Assembly: GCA_024645045.1 (NCBI GenBank)
Contig: JAHEGO010000002.1
Span: forward strand, 1 to 64,000
Direction: 5' to 3'
Source: Sphingobacteriaceae bacterium
Lineage (GTDB): Bacteria; Bacteroidota; Bacteroidia; Sphingobacteriales; Sphingobacteriaceae
Length of the DNA: 64,000 bases
Of this stretch, positions 45,531 to 53,447 are shown in pieces. The translations under genes and the position numbers were made by a program. The notes under the pieces were generated by a model that saw only the letters and a program-made list of their open reading frames with translations, had not been told where the DNA came from and made no database searches. Each line of letters begins with the position of its first letter. The stretch's first letter is position 1.

Positions 45531-46306
45531 TGGAACACATCAATTTTAATATTTCGAACGGCATTGCAACAATTGAATTAAATAGAGCAGATGTTTTGAA
45601 TTCTTTCAACAGAAAAATGGCTTTAGAATTGCAAGAAGTATTAGCTGTTTGCGAAACAGATGACCTTGTAAGAGCAATTGTATTGACCGGATCGGGAAGG
45701 GCTTTTTGTGCTGGCCAAGATTTAGCCGAAGCAATTGCAAAAGATGCATTGCCAATTGATCAAATTGTAAGAGAACATTATAATCCAATTGTATTAAAAA
45801 TAAGAAACATAGAAAAACCTGTAATTGCTGCAGTGAATGGCGTTGCGGCAGGAGCGGGCGCTAATCTTGCACTAGCATGCGACATTGTAATTGCTGCTGA
45901 AAATGCTTCATTTATACAATCATTTTCAAACATTGGGTTAATTCCAGACAGTGGCGGAACATTTTTTTTACCAAGGTTAATAGGAATGCAAAGAGCAACA
46001 GCATTGATGTTTTTGGCTGAGAAAGTATCGGCTGCTCAAGCTGTGCAAATGGGAATGATTTATGCTTCTTATCCTGCAGAAGAATTTGCTGTTGCTACAC
46101 AAAAATTAGTAGAAAAATTAGCATCAATGCCAACGAAAGGATTTGGATTAACTAAAAGAGCACTTAACGCTTCCTTATCTTCCGATTTAAATCAGCAATT
46201 GAAAATAGAAGAGACCTTACAATTAGCAGCTGCTAATACAATAGATAATAAAGAAGGGATTAACGCCTTCTTAGAAAAAAGAAAAGCAAACTTCATCGGT
46301 AAATAA
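45530..46306 (+). CDS. paaG: Enoyl-CoA hydratase/isomerase, probable 1,2-epoxyphenylacetyl-CoA isomerase PaaG
   Basis: A crotonase-fold protein of 258 aa that converts the epoxide to the oxepin-CoA in the phenylacetate pathway. It has LTGSGRAFCAGQDLAEAI (oxyanion hole), NGVAAGAGANLALACDIVIA, and the SFSNIGLIPDSGGTFFLPRL segment with the aspartate expected in PaaG-type isomerases. I chose the ATG at 45530, overlapping the paaD stop; the in-frame ATG at 45521 lies inside paaD. Confidence 0.92.
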   Translation: MEHINFNISNGIATIELNRADVLNSFNRKMALELQEVLAVCETDDLVRAIVLTGSGRAFCAGQDLAEAIAKDALPIDQIVREHYNPIVLKIRNIEKPVIAAVNGVAAGAGANLALACDIVIAAENASFIQSFSNIGLIPDSGGTFFLPRLIGMQRATALMFLAEKVSAAQAVQMGMIYASYPAEEFAVATQKLVEKLASMPTKGFGLTKRALNASLSSDLNQQLKIEETLQLAAANTIDNKEGINAFLEKRKANFIGK

Positions 46307-46310
46307 AATT

Positions 46311-47474
46311 ATGATTAAAGTAATTGGTGTTATTGGTTCAGGTGCAATGGGCACAGGCATTGCGCAAGTCATTGCTACTGCGGGTTTAGACGTTTATGTT
46401 TATGATTCTAATCCTGTGGCCATCAATGTTGCGAAAGATAATTTTAAAGAATCTTTGGATAAATTAGTTGCTAAGCAAAAAATCACTTCAGAGGCAGCTT
46501 TGTCTATCGAAAATAAAATTGTGTTCCAATCTTCTTTTCAATCTTTAAATGCATGTGATTTAATCATTGAAGCAATTGTAGAAGATTTGCAAATTAAACA
46601 ACAGGTATTTGCTGAGCTAGAAAAAATAGTTAGAAAAGATTGTGTATTGGCTACGAATACTTCCTCGCTTTCGATCGCATCTATTGCTGCAGCGTGTCAA
46701 GTTCCTGAAAGGGTAATTGGCTTACATTTTTTTAATCCGGCTACAATAATGCCTTTGGTAGAAATTGTTCCTGCAATACAAACATCAACAGATACCATAC
46801 TAGACGCATCTTCATTTGTTAATTTCATTGGTAAAACGGCGGTAGTTTGTAAAGACACCCCAGGCTTTATTGTCAATAGAATTGCTAGGCCATATTACGG
46901 CGAAGCTATTCGTATAATGGAAGAAAACATAGCAGATATTGCAACCATCGATTGGGCGATGAAAGAGTTTGGTGGGTTTAAAATGGGACCATTTGAATTG
47001 ATGGATTTTATTGGTCATGATGTGAATTACAGGGTGACTGAAATTGTTTGGACCCAGTTTTTTTACGACAATAAATTTAAACCTTCAATAGCACAGAAAA
47101 GATTATTTGAAGCAAATCGATTTGGAAGAAAATCTGGAATTGGTTTTTATGATTACCGAGAAGGTGCAACACCATTGACTCCTAATAAAGACCAAGTTTT
47201 AGGCGAATACATATTCACTAGAATTATTTCATTATTAATTAATGAAGCCATCGATGCGCTTTATTTTCAAATTGCTTCTAAGGATGATATTGAATTAGCC
47301 ATGCTTAAAGGAGTTAACTACCCTAAAGGATTATTGCATTGGGCAGAAGAATTAGGCTTTGGAAGTATCTTAGAAAATTTAGAAGAACTGAGTTTCGAAT
47401 ATGGTGATGAAAGATATAGGCCAAGTGTTTTATTGAAACAAATGGTTCGAGAAAATCGCCGTTTTTTTAATTAA
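46311..47474 (+). CDS. paaH: 3-hydroxyacyl-CoA dehydrogenase PaaH
   Basis: Oxidises 3-hydroxyadipyl-CoA to 3-oxoadipyl-CoA with NAD, 387 aa. The Rossmann loop is GSGAMGTGIAQVIATAG (residues 8-24). LATNTSSLSIASIAAACQ, VIGLHFFNPATIMPLVEIVP and KDTPGFIVNRIARPYYGEA are the family motifs, with the catalytic H-E pair. It is shorter than Escherichia PaaH (475 aa) but complete for the dehydrogenase family. The position after paaG supports the assignment. Confidence 0.92.
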   Translation: MIKVIGVIGSGAMGTGIAQVIATAGLDVYVYDSNPVAINVAKDNFKESLDKLVAKQKITSEAALSIENKIVFQSSFQSLNACDLIIEAIVEDLQIKQQVFAELEKIVRKDCVLATNTSSLSIASIAAACQVPERVIGLHFFNPATIMPLVEIVPAIQTSTDTILDASSFVNFIGKTAVVCKDTPGFIVNRIARPYYGEAIRIMEENIADIATIDWAMKEFGGFKMGPFELMDFIGHDVNYRVTEIVWTQFFYDNKFKPSIAQKRLFEANRFGRKSGIGFYDYREGATPLTPNKDQVLGEYIFTRIISLLINEAIDALYFQIASKDDIELAMLKGVNYPKGLLHWAEELGFGSILENLEELSFEYGDERYRPSVLLKQMVRENRRFFN

Positions 47475-47483
47475 TTACAAAAG

Positions 47484-47900
47484 ATGGAAAGCCAAAATAA
47501 AGCAAAAGAAATTGTAGCGCAAATGATGGAAGCAGATGCTTTTAGTCAGTGGTTAGGCATTGAAGTGCTTGATGCAAAGCCAGCTTTTTCAAAATTGCAA
47601 ATGACTGTGCGCAAAGAAATGACCAATGGCTTAGCTGTTACCCATGGAGGTATCACTTATTCATTAGCAGATTCTGCGCTTGCCTTTGCATCTAATGCAC
47701 ATGGGCGTTTGAGTATGTCTATTGAAACGAGTATTTCGCATATTCATCCAGTAAAATGCGGAGATGTTTTAACTGCAATTGCAATAGAAAAAAACTGTAG
47801 CAACAAGTTTGCGATTTATGACATCGAAATAATCAATCAAGAAAACGTAAAAGTTGCTTTATTCAAAGGAACAGTATATAGAACATCAAAAGAGTGGTAA
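47484..47900 (+). CDS. paaI: Hydroxyphenylacetyl-CoA thioesterase PaaI
   Basis: A hot-dog fold thioesterase of 138 aa that rescues CoA from dead-end intermediates of the pathway. The motif GLAVTHGGITYSLADSALAF is the PaaI signature (His-Gly-Gly with the following aspartate). MSIETSISHIHPVKCGDVL is the second half. Its stop overlaps the paaJ start as TAATG. Confidence 0.94.
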   Translation: MESQNKAKEIVAQMMEADAFSQWLGIEVLDAKPAFSKLQMTVRKEMTNGLAVTHGGITYSLADSALAFASNAHGRLSMSIETSISHIHPVKCGDVLTAIAIEKNCSNKFAIYDIEIINQENVKVALFKGTVYRTSKEW

Positions 47901-49123
47901 TGGAAAATATTTTAAAAACAGCTTATATCATTGACGGTGTTAGAACACCAATTGGAAGTTTTGGTGGCGCCTTATCTGCAGTTAGAGCAGATGATTTGGC
48001 TGCAATTGTGCTCAAAGAATTAATGCAACGAAATCCAAGTATTGATCAAGCGGCAATTCATGATGTCATTATGGGTTGTGCAAATCAATCAGGCGAAGAT
48101 AACAGAAATGTAGCGCGAATGGCTTTGTTATTAGCAGGCATGCCTGTTACTGTTCCTGGGATTACTGTAAATAGACTGTGTGCATCTGGACTTTCAGCAA
48201 GTATGGATGCCGCTAGAAATATCATGACAGGCGATGCAGATTTAATGGTTGCCGGTGGAATTGAACATATGACTCGTGCACCAATGGTTTTATCTAAGGC
48301 AGAAACTGCTTTTGGTAAAAATCCAGAATTGGCAGATAGTACATTTGGATGGAGGTTTGTCAATCCAGCAATGAAGTCGCAATATGGCGTTGATCCAATG
48401 GGAGAGACCGCAGAGAATTTAGTTGACCTACATCAAATTTCAAGAGCTGACCAAGATCAGTTTGCTTTAAGATCGCAACAAAAAGCTGCTGCTGCTAGGG
48501 CAAATGGTCGATTCGCAAAAGAAATTGTACCAGTTACAGTTCATCAAAAAAAAGAAACACGTTTGGTTGCTGAAGACGAATTCATCAAAGCACAAACAAG
48601 CCTTGAAGGCTTAGCGAAATTAAAACCTGCGTTTAGAAAAGAAGGCACAGTTACTGCTGGAAATGCATCAGGACTTAACGATGGGGCTGCTGCAATTCTA
48701 TTCGCATCAGAAAAAGCAGTACAACAATATCAATTAAAACCCAAAGCAAAAATTGTTTCGATGGGTGTAATTGGAGTGATGCCGAACATCATGGGTATTG
48801 GACCTGTAGCGGCTAGTAATATGGCTTTGCAAAAAGCGGGTCTTAGCATACAAGATATGGATATCATAGAATTGAATGAGGCATTTGCTGCTCAAAGTAT
48901 TGCATGTATTCGTTCTTGGGGTTTGTCAGAAAATGATCCAAGGATAAATCCCAATGGTGGCGCGATTGCATTGGGTCATCCACTTGGAATGTCTGGTGCT
49001 AGAATTTTAAATACAGCGGCTATAGAATTGCAAGAGCAAAATAAAAGATATGCACTCGTAACCATGTGTATCGGTGTAGGTCAAGGTTATGCAGTCATTA
49101 TTGAAAACGTTAATATTAAATAA
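47900..49123 (+). CDS. paaJ: 3-oxoadipyl-CoA/3-oxo-5,6-dehydrosuberyl-CoA thiolase PaaJ
   Basis: Cleaves beta-ketoacyl-CoA to release acetyl-CoA, in two steps of the pathway, 407 aa. The nucleophilic cysteine is in TVNRLCASGLSAS, the histidine in NGGAIALGHPLGMSGARI, and the second cysteine in VTMCIGVGQG. I chose the ATG at 47900, which overlaps the paaI stop, rather than the in-frame GTG at 47894 inside paaI. The YIIDGVRTPIGSFGGAL start is typical of the family. Confidence 0.95.
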   Translation: MENILKTAYIIDGVRTPIGSFGGALSAVRADDLAAIVLKELMQRNPSIDQAAIHDVIMGCANQSGEDNRNVARMALLLAGMPVTVPGITVNRLCASGLSASMDAARNIMTGDADLMVAGGIEHMTRAPMVLSKAETAFGKNPELADSTFGWRFVNPAMKSQYGVDPMGETAENLVDLHQISRADQDQFALRSQQKAAAARANGRFAKEIVPVTVHQKKETRLVAEDEFIKAQTSLEGLAKLKPAFRKEGTVTAGNASGLNDGAAAILFASEKAVQQYQLKPKAKIVSMGVIGVMPNIMGIGPVAASNMALQKAGLSIQDMDIIELNEAFAAQSIACIRSWGLSENDPRINPNGGAIALGHPLGMSGARILNTAAIELQEQNKRYALVTMCIGVGQGYAVIIENVNIK

Positions 49124-49714
49124 ATGATATTTGAATTTAATGGTTATCGTCCAGTAATTGATGAAAGTTCTTTCATTCATCCATTGGCAGCGGTAACTGG
49201 AAATGTAATTATTGGTAAAAATGTTTATGTTGGTCCTAGTGCAGCAATTAGAGCCGACTGGGGTCAAATTATAATTGAAGATGGGTGCAATGTGCAAGAA
49301 AATTGCACTATACATTTATTTCCTGGAGCAACCGTTGTGTTACAAGCAGGTGCGCACATTGGGCATGGTGCTGTCATTCATGGTGCACAAATTGGAAAGA
49401 ATTCATTGATAGGAATGAATGCAGTTATAATGGATCATGCGGTTATCGGAGATGAATGTATTGTAGGGGCTTTGTCATTTGTTGCGGCTAATACCAAAAC
49501 TGCAAATCGAAAAGTGATTGTGGGTAATCCGGCAAAAGCAATTAAAGAGGTAAGCGATGAAATGCTTGCATGGAAAACAGAAGGTACTGCATTGTATCAA
49601 CGCTTACCAAAAGACTGTTTTGAAACGTTAAAAGAATGTGAGCCTTTACGCGCGGTAGAACCCGACAGGCCAACACAACAAGAAATTTATAAAACCTGGA
49701 ATTCAAAAAAATAA
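49124..49714 (+). CDS. paaY: PaaY, hexapeptide-repeat (gamma-carbonic anhydrase-like) protein
   Basis: 196 aa, left-handed beta-helix. Repeats of the [LIV]-G-x4 type run from VTGNVIIGKNVYVGPSAAIR to KVIVGNPAKAIKEVSDE, with three histidines (HLFPGATV, HIGHGAVIH) as metal ligands. PaaY in other bacteria is a thioesterase for ring-hydroxylated CoA esters. It starts immediately after paaJ with no gap. Confidence 0.93.
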   Translation: MIFEFNGYRPVIDESSFIHPLAAVTGNVIIGKNVYVGPSAAIRADWGQIIIEDGCNVQENCTIHLFPGATVVLQAGAHIGHGAVIHGAQIGKNSLIGMNAVIMDHAVIGDECIVGALSFVAANTKTANRKVIVGNPAKAIKEVSDEMLAWKTEGTALYQRLPKDCFETLKECEPLRAVEPDRPTQQEIYKTWNSKK

Positions 49715-49716
49715 AA

Positions 49717-51765
49717 ATGCAACAATTAGAAAATTATATTGCTGGGCAATGGGTTAAGGGAACAGGAAAAGGTACAGAATTATTTAACGCTATAACGGGC
49801 GAAGCGATATACCTAGCGGATGCTAGCGGGCTTGACTTTGACTTGATGTTAAACTATGGTAGAAATACCGGTGGACCTGCTTTGCGTAAAATGACCTTTC
49901 AAGAACGTGGAAACATGTTAAAAGCATTGGCTTTTCATTTGTTAGCGAAAAAAGATTTATTCTATCAAATTAGTGCTGCAACAGGAGCAACTAAAATTGA
50001 TAGTTGGATTGATATTGAAGGAGGAATTGGAAATTTATTTGCCTATGCAAGTTTAAGAAAACAATTTCCTGATGAAACTTTTTATGTGGATGGTGAATTA
50101 GCAAAACTATCTAAAACAGGCACATTTAATGGACACCATATTTGTGTGCCTAAAGAAGGAGTTGCAATACATATCAATGCGTATAATTTTCCAGTATGGG
50201 GAATGTTAGAGAAAATTGCAGTTAATTTATTGGCTGGAATGCCTGCTGTTGTAAAGCCCGCAACTGTTACCTGTTTTTTAACAGAAGTGGTTGTGAGGGA
50301 AATTGTGAGCAGTAAAATTTTACCTGAAGGAGCTTTGCAATTAATTTGTGGTTCTGCAAATGGGATATTAGATTTCGTTGGTTCACAAGATGTAGTCACA
50401 TTTACAGGTTCAGCACATACTGGCGCTAATTTAAAATCTCATCCAAGAATTATTTCAGAATCTGTTCCATTCAATATGGAAGCAGATTCTTTGAATGCAG
50501 CAATTTTAGGACCGGATGCGATTCCTGGAACGCCTGAATTTGATTTGTTTGTTAAAGAAGTAACCAAAGAAATTACAGTTAAAGCAGGTCAAAAATGTAC
50601 TGCAGTAAGAAGAATAATTGTTCCAGAAAACTTATTAGAAGAAGTGCAGCAAGCAGTATCTAAAAGACTTGCTAGTACTACAATTGGAGATCCTTCAGTA
50701 GAGGGTGTTAGAATGGGTGCGCTAGCTGGTTTAGCGCAATTGAACGATGTAAAAGAAAAAGTAAAATTATTACAACAATCGCAAGAATTAGTTTATGGAA
50801 ATTTAGATGAAGTCAGCGTAATTGGTGCAGATCAACACAAAGGTGCATTTATGTCGCCCATGTTATTCGTGAATCATAAGCCATTTGAAAACTTGGCTTG
50901 TCATCAGGAAGAAGCATTTGGTCCAGTGAGTACCATTATGCCATATCAACATTTATCAGATGCCATTGCTTTGAGTAAATTAGGTAAGGGAAGTTTGGTT
51001 TGTTCAATTGTAACAAATGATCAAAAAGTTGCTAAAGATTTTGTAGTGGGTGCTGCTTCTTATCATGGAAGAATTTTAGTCTTGAATAATGAATGCGCAA
51101 AAGAAAGCACTGGGCATGGTTCGCCAATGCCATTGTTAACACATGGTGGGCCAGGTAGAGCCGGAGGCGGAGAAGAAATGGGTGGTAAACGAGGCGTGTT
51201 ACATTATATGCAGCGTACCGCAATTCAAGGTTCTCCAACTATGTTAACTGCCATTACAAATCAATACCAAATTGGTGCAGTTCAAAAAGAAAAAGAGGTA
51301 CATGTTTTTCGTAAACACTTTGAGGATATAGAAATAGGAGAAACTGTCATTACTGCAAAAAGAACAATTACAGAAGCCGATATTGTTAATTTTTCCAATG
51401 TAAGTTGGGATCATTTCTACGCACATACTGATGCTACTTCTTTAGAAGGAACAATTTTCAATGGTCGTGTAGCGCATGGATATTTTATTCTTTCTGCAGC
51501 AGCGGGTTTATTTGTAGATGCAAAGAAAGGCCCGGTTTTATTGAATTACGGCTTAGACGAATGCCGTTTTACGAAACCTGTTTACCCTGGTATGACCATT
51601 GGTGTTCGACTAACTGTTAAAGAAAAACTCAATCAGGAAAAAAGAGATGAACAAGATGTGGCAAAAGGTATTGTAAAATTCTTGGTTGATGTTTATGATG
51701 AAACGGGAGAAACGGTTGCCATTGCAACCATCTTAACCATGATCAAAAAAAGAATCGACAACTAG
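49717..51765 (+). CDS. paaZ: Bifunctional oxepin-CoA hydrolase / aldehyde dehydrogenase PaaZ
   Basis: Opens the oxepin ring and oxidises the resulting aldehyde, 682 aa. The N-terminal aldehyde dehydrogenase domain (about 1-520) has VFTFTGSAHTG-type cofactor region and the catalytic cysteine in KAGQKCTAVRR. The C-terminal MaoC-like hydratase domain (about 530-680) has SWDHFYAHTDAT with the catalytic aspartate and histidine, and GRVAHGYFILSAAAGLF. Both domains look intact. Last gene of the paaA operon; no strong terminator follows. Confidence 0.96.
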   Translation: MQQLENYIAGQWVKGTGKGTELFNAITGEAIYLADASGLDFDLMLNYGRNTGGPALRKMTFQERGNMLKALAFHLLAKKDLFYQISAATGATKIDSWIDIEGGIGNLFAYASLRKQFPDETFYVDGELAKLSKTGTFNGHHICVPKEGVAIHINAYNFPVWGMLEKIAVNLLAGMPAVVKPATVTCFLTEVVVREIVSSKILPEGALQLICGSANGILDFVGSQDVVTFTGSAHTGANLKSHPRIISESVPFNMEADSLNAAILGPDAIPGTPEFDLFVKEVTKEITVKAGQKCTAVRRIIVPENLLEEVQQAVSKRLASTTIGDPSVEGVRMGALAGLAQLNDVKEKVKLLQQSQELVYGNLDEVSVIGADQHKGAFMSPMLFVNHKPFENLACHQEEAFGPVSTIMPYQHLSDAIALSKLGKGSLVCSIVTNDQKVAKDFVVGAASYHGRILVLNNECAKESTGHGSPMPLLTHGGPGRAGGGEEMGGKRGVLHYMQRTAIQGSPTMLTAITNQYQIGAVQKEKEVHVFRKHFEDIEIGETVITAKRTITEADIVNFSNVSWDHFYAHTDATSLEGTIFNGRVAHGYFILSAAAGLFVDAKKGPVLLNYGLDECRFTKPVYPGMTIGVRLTVKEKLNQEKRDEQDVAKGIVKFLVDVYDETGETVAIATILTMIKKRIDN

Positions 51766-51834
51766 CCATATGTTGTTTAATTAGCCCTGTACATGTTTAT
51801 GTGCTCGCTCATACTATTTCATTGCTTTTAAAAA

Positions 51835-51877
51835 GTTGTAGTTTGTTTTTTATTAATTAAAAAATAAAAATTACAAC
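51835..51877. promoter_or_regulatory. Imperfect 43-base inverted repeat before the Crp/Fnr gene
   Basis: GTTGTAGTTTGTTTTTT pairs with AAAATAAAAATTACAAC across an AT-rich centre, about 16 of 19 positions matched. It ends just before the ATG at 51880. It may be a leader hairpin, an autoregulatory site, or a poor terminator for paaZ. Confidence 0.35.
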
Positions 51878-51879
51878 GT

Positions 51880-52506
51880 ATGAAAAATGAAAATGTACTA
51901 GTTAGTTTTATCAACGAAAACGTATTACTAACAGCAGAAGAATTAGCATTTGTAGTTAAACAATTTGAATTGGTTAACTACAGTAAAGGTCAAGTAATTA
52001 AAGGGTTTGACGAGGTTTGCAATCACACTTACTTTTTATTAGAAGGAGTAGTCATGCAAATTTTAATGGTTAACAACAAAGAAATTCACGAGCAGTTTTT
52101 CTTCCCGTCAGATTTCTTTTCAGAGTACCAAAGTTTTTATAAACAAAAACCTTCCAACAGGGTTTTGTCTGCAAAAACTAATGTAACACTCTATCAAATT
52201 TCTTATCATAGTTTACAACTAATCTATGAGCGTATTCCGCACTTTCAAAATTTAAGTAGAAAACTGCTAGAAGAAAATTTAAATTTCATCATGGATTTAA
52301 ATTCTATGTTGGTCAACGACTCTCCAGCCGAAAGATACTTAAGACTAAAAGAAATGAGACCCGAAGTAATTCAAGAAATACCTCAATACATGATTGCTAC
52401 ATTTTTAGGCATGACTGCAGAAGCATTGAGCAGATTAAAAGGAAGATTGGCTAGGGCTAGGTTTGACAATAACGGAGATAAGAGCAACTCTAACTTGCCG
52501 AATTAA
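51880..52506 (+). CDS. Crp/Fnr-family transcriptional regulator
   Basis: A 208-residue regulator with a cyclic-nucleotide-binding-like domain (about 20-130: YSKGQVIKGFDEVCNHTYFLLEG, FFFPSDFFSEYQSFY) and a C-terminal helix-turn-helix (about 145-200: SPAERYLRLKEMRPEVIQ, QYMIATFLGMTAEALSRLKG). It has no cysteine cluster for an Fe-S centre, and the usual cAMP-binding arginine-glutamate motif is not obvious, so the signal is unknown. It follows paaZ and precedes two catabolic genes, making it a candidate regulator of the aromatic genes. The paa regulators known elsewhere are of the PaaX or PaaR type. Confidence 0.88.
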   Translation: MKNENVLVSFINENVLLTAEELAFVVKQFELVNYSKGQVIKGFDEVCNHTYFLLEGVVMQILMVNNKEIHEQFFFPSDFFSEYQSFYKQKPSNRVLSAKTNVTLYQISYHSLQLIYERIPHFQNLSRKLLEENLNFIMDLNSMLVNDSPAERYLRLKEMRPEVIQEIPQYMIATFLGMTAEALSRLKGRLARARFDNNGDKSNSNLPN

Positions 52507-52537
52507 AAATAGATGCTTGGCAGAATTTGATTTTTTT

Positions 52538-52545
52538 TATCTTTG
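52538..52545 (+). promoter_or_regulatory. -7 box TATCTTTG of the second enoyl-CoA hydratase gene
   Basis: Exact TAnnTTTG match with a TTG about 18 bases upstream (52517-52519). It supports starting the next gene at 52568 or 52562 rather than further upstream. Confidence 0.5.
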
Positions 52546-52567
52546 GTTAATTCAATTAAAGATGATA

Positions 52568-53329
52568 ATGGATCAATCAGCATTTGTAAAAACCGAAGTT
52601 CATAATGGCATCGCAACCATTAATTTTTTTCATCCGCAAAGTAACTCTTTGCCAGGTGAAATATTAAGAAAGTTAGCAGCAGAAATTGAACAAGCTGGAA
52701 AGAATCAAGTGGTAAAAGTAATTGTATTAAAAAGTGAAGGTGAAAAAGCTTTTTGTGCAGGTGCAAGTTTTGATGAATTAATAGCTATCAAAGATTTACC
52801 AACTGGTATTACTTTTTTCTCTGGTTTTGCAAGTGTGATTAATGCTATACGTAAAGCACCTAAATTTGTTATTGCAAGAGTGCAAGGCAAAGCAGTGGGC
52901 GGTGGCGTCGGTATCGCATCGGCAGCCGATTATACCATTGCATCAAGTCATGCAGCCGTTAAATTGAGTGAGTTGGCGGTGGGTATTGGTCCATTTGTAG
53001 TTGGTCCTGCAGTTGAAAGAAAAGTAGGTTCAGCAGCATTTTGTCAATTAGCTATCAATGCAAGCGAATGGCAAAGTGCTGCATGGGCTAGAGAAAAAGG
53101 GCTCTATGCAGAAGTGCATGATTCAGTGCAAGCATTGGATCATGCTGTTATGAATTTAGCCAATAAATTAGCGGCAAGTAATCCAGAAGCCATGCAAATG
53201 TTAAAGCAAGTGGCGTGGGCTGGTACCGAACATTGGGACGAGTTGCTCATTGAACGTGCAGGCATGAGTGGTCGTTTGGTTTTATCTGATTTTACGATTA
53301 ATGCCATCAATCAATTTAAGTCAAAATAG
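52568..53329 (+). CDS. Enoyl-CoA hydratase/isomerase (candidate PaaF)
   Basis: A crotonase-family protein of 253 aa. SEGEKAFCAGASFDELIAI and QGKAVGGGVGIASAADYTIA carry the oxyanion hole and catalytic region. The exact substrate cannot be read. The phenylacetate pathway needs a 2,3-dehydroadipyl-CoA hydratase (PaaF) besides PaaG, and this gene is the only other candidate in the window. I chose ATG 52568 (52562 is two codons earlier). The longer frame to 52463 would run into the regulator gene and contains the promoter box. Confidence 0.88.
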   Translation: MDQSAFVKTEVHNGIATINFFHPQSNSLPGEILRKLAAEIEQAGKNQVVKVIVLKSEGEKAFCAGASFDELIAIKDLPTGITFFSGFASVINAIRKAPKFVIARVQGKAVGGGVGIASAADYTIASSHAAVKLSELAVGIGPFVVGPAVERKVGSAAFCQLAINASEWQSAAWAREKGLYAEVHDSVQALDHAVMNLANKLAASNPEAMQMLKQVAWAGTEHWDELLIERAGMSGRLVLSDFTINAINQFKSK

Positions 53330-53342
53330 CATATTTGATTTA

Positions 53343-53378
53343 ATTGATTGAATATCAATGTTTTTAATTGATTCAATT
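53343..53378. promoter_or_regulatory. Two adjacent palindromes upstream of the E1 gene
   Basis: ATTGAT-TGAAT-ATCAAT (53343-53359) has perfect 6-bp arms; AATTGA-T-TCAATT (53366-53378) also has perfect 6-bp arms. The first resembles an Fnr-type site (TTGAT-N4-ATCAA) with a spacer one base longer. They lie about 40-70 bases upstream of the E1 promoter box. The neighbouring Crp/Fnr-family gene is a possible binder. Confidence 0.35.
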
Positions 53379-53414
53379 GTTTGTTTCAATACCCATATTA
53401 TTGCACAAAAAGTT

Positions 53415-53422
53415 TAAATTTG
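53415..53422 (+). promoter_or_regulatory. -7 box TAAATTTG of the E1 gene
   Basis: Exact TAnnTTTG match, 25 bases before the ATG at 53448. No -33 TTTG is seen at the right distance. Confidence 0.45.
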
Positions 53423-53447
53423 TTGGCTTATAAAGGGTATTTAATCA

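Noticed and set aside
52463-52567. An N-terminal extension of the second enoyl-CoA hydratase
   Set aside because: It would overlap the end of the regulator gene and include the TATCTTTG promoter box; the family start fits ATG 52568.
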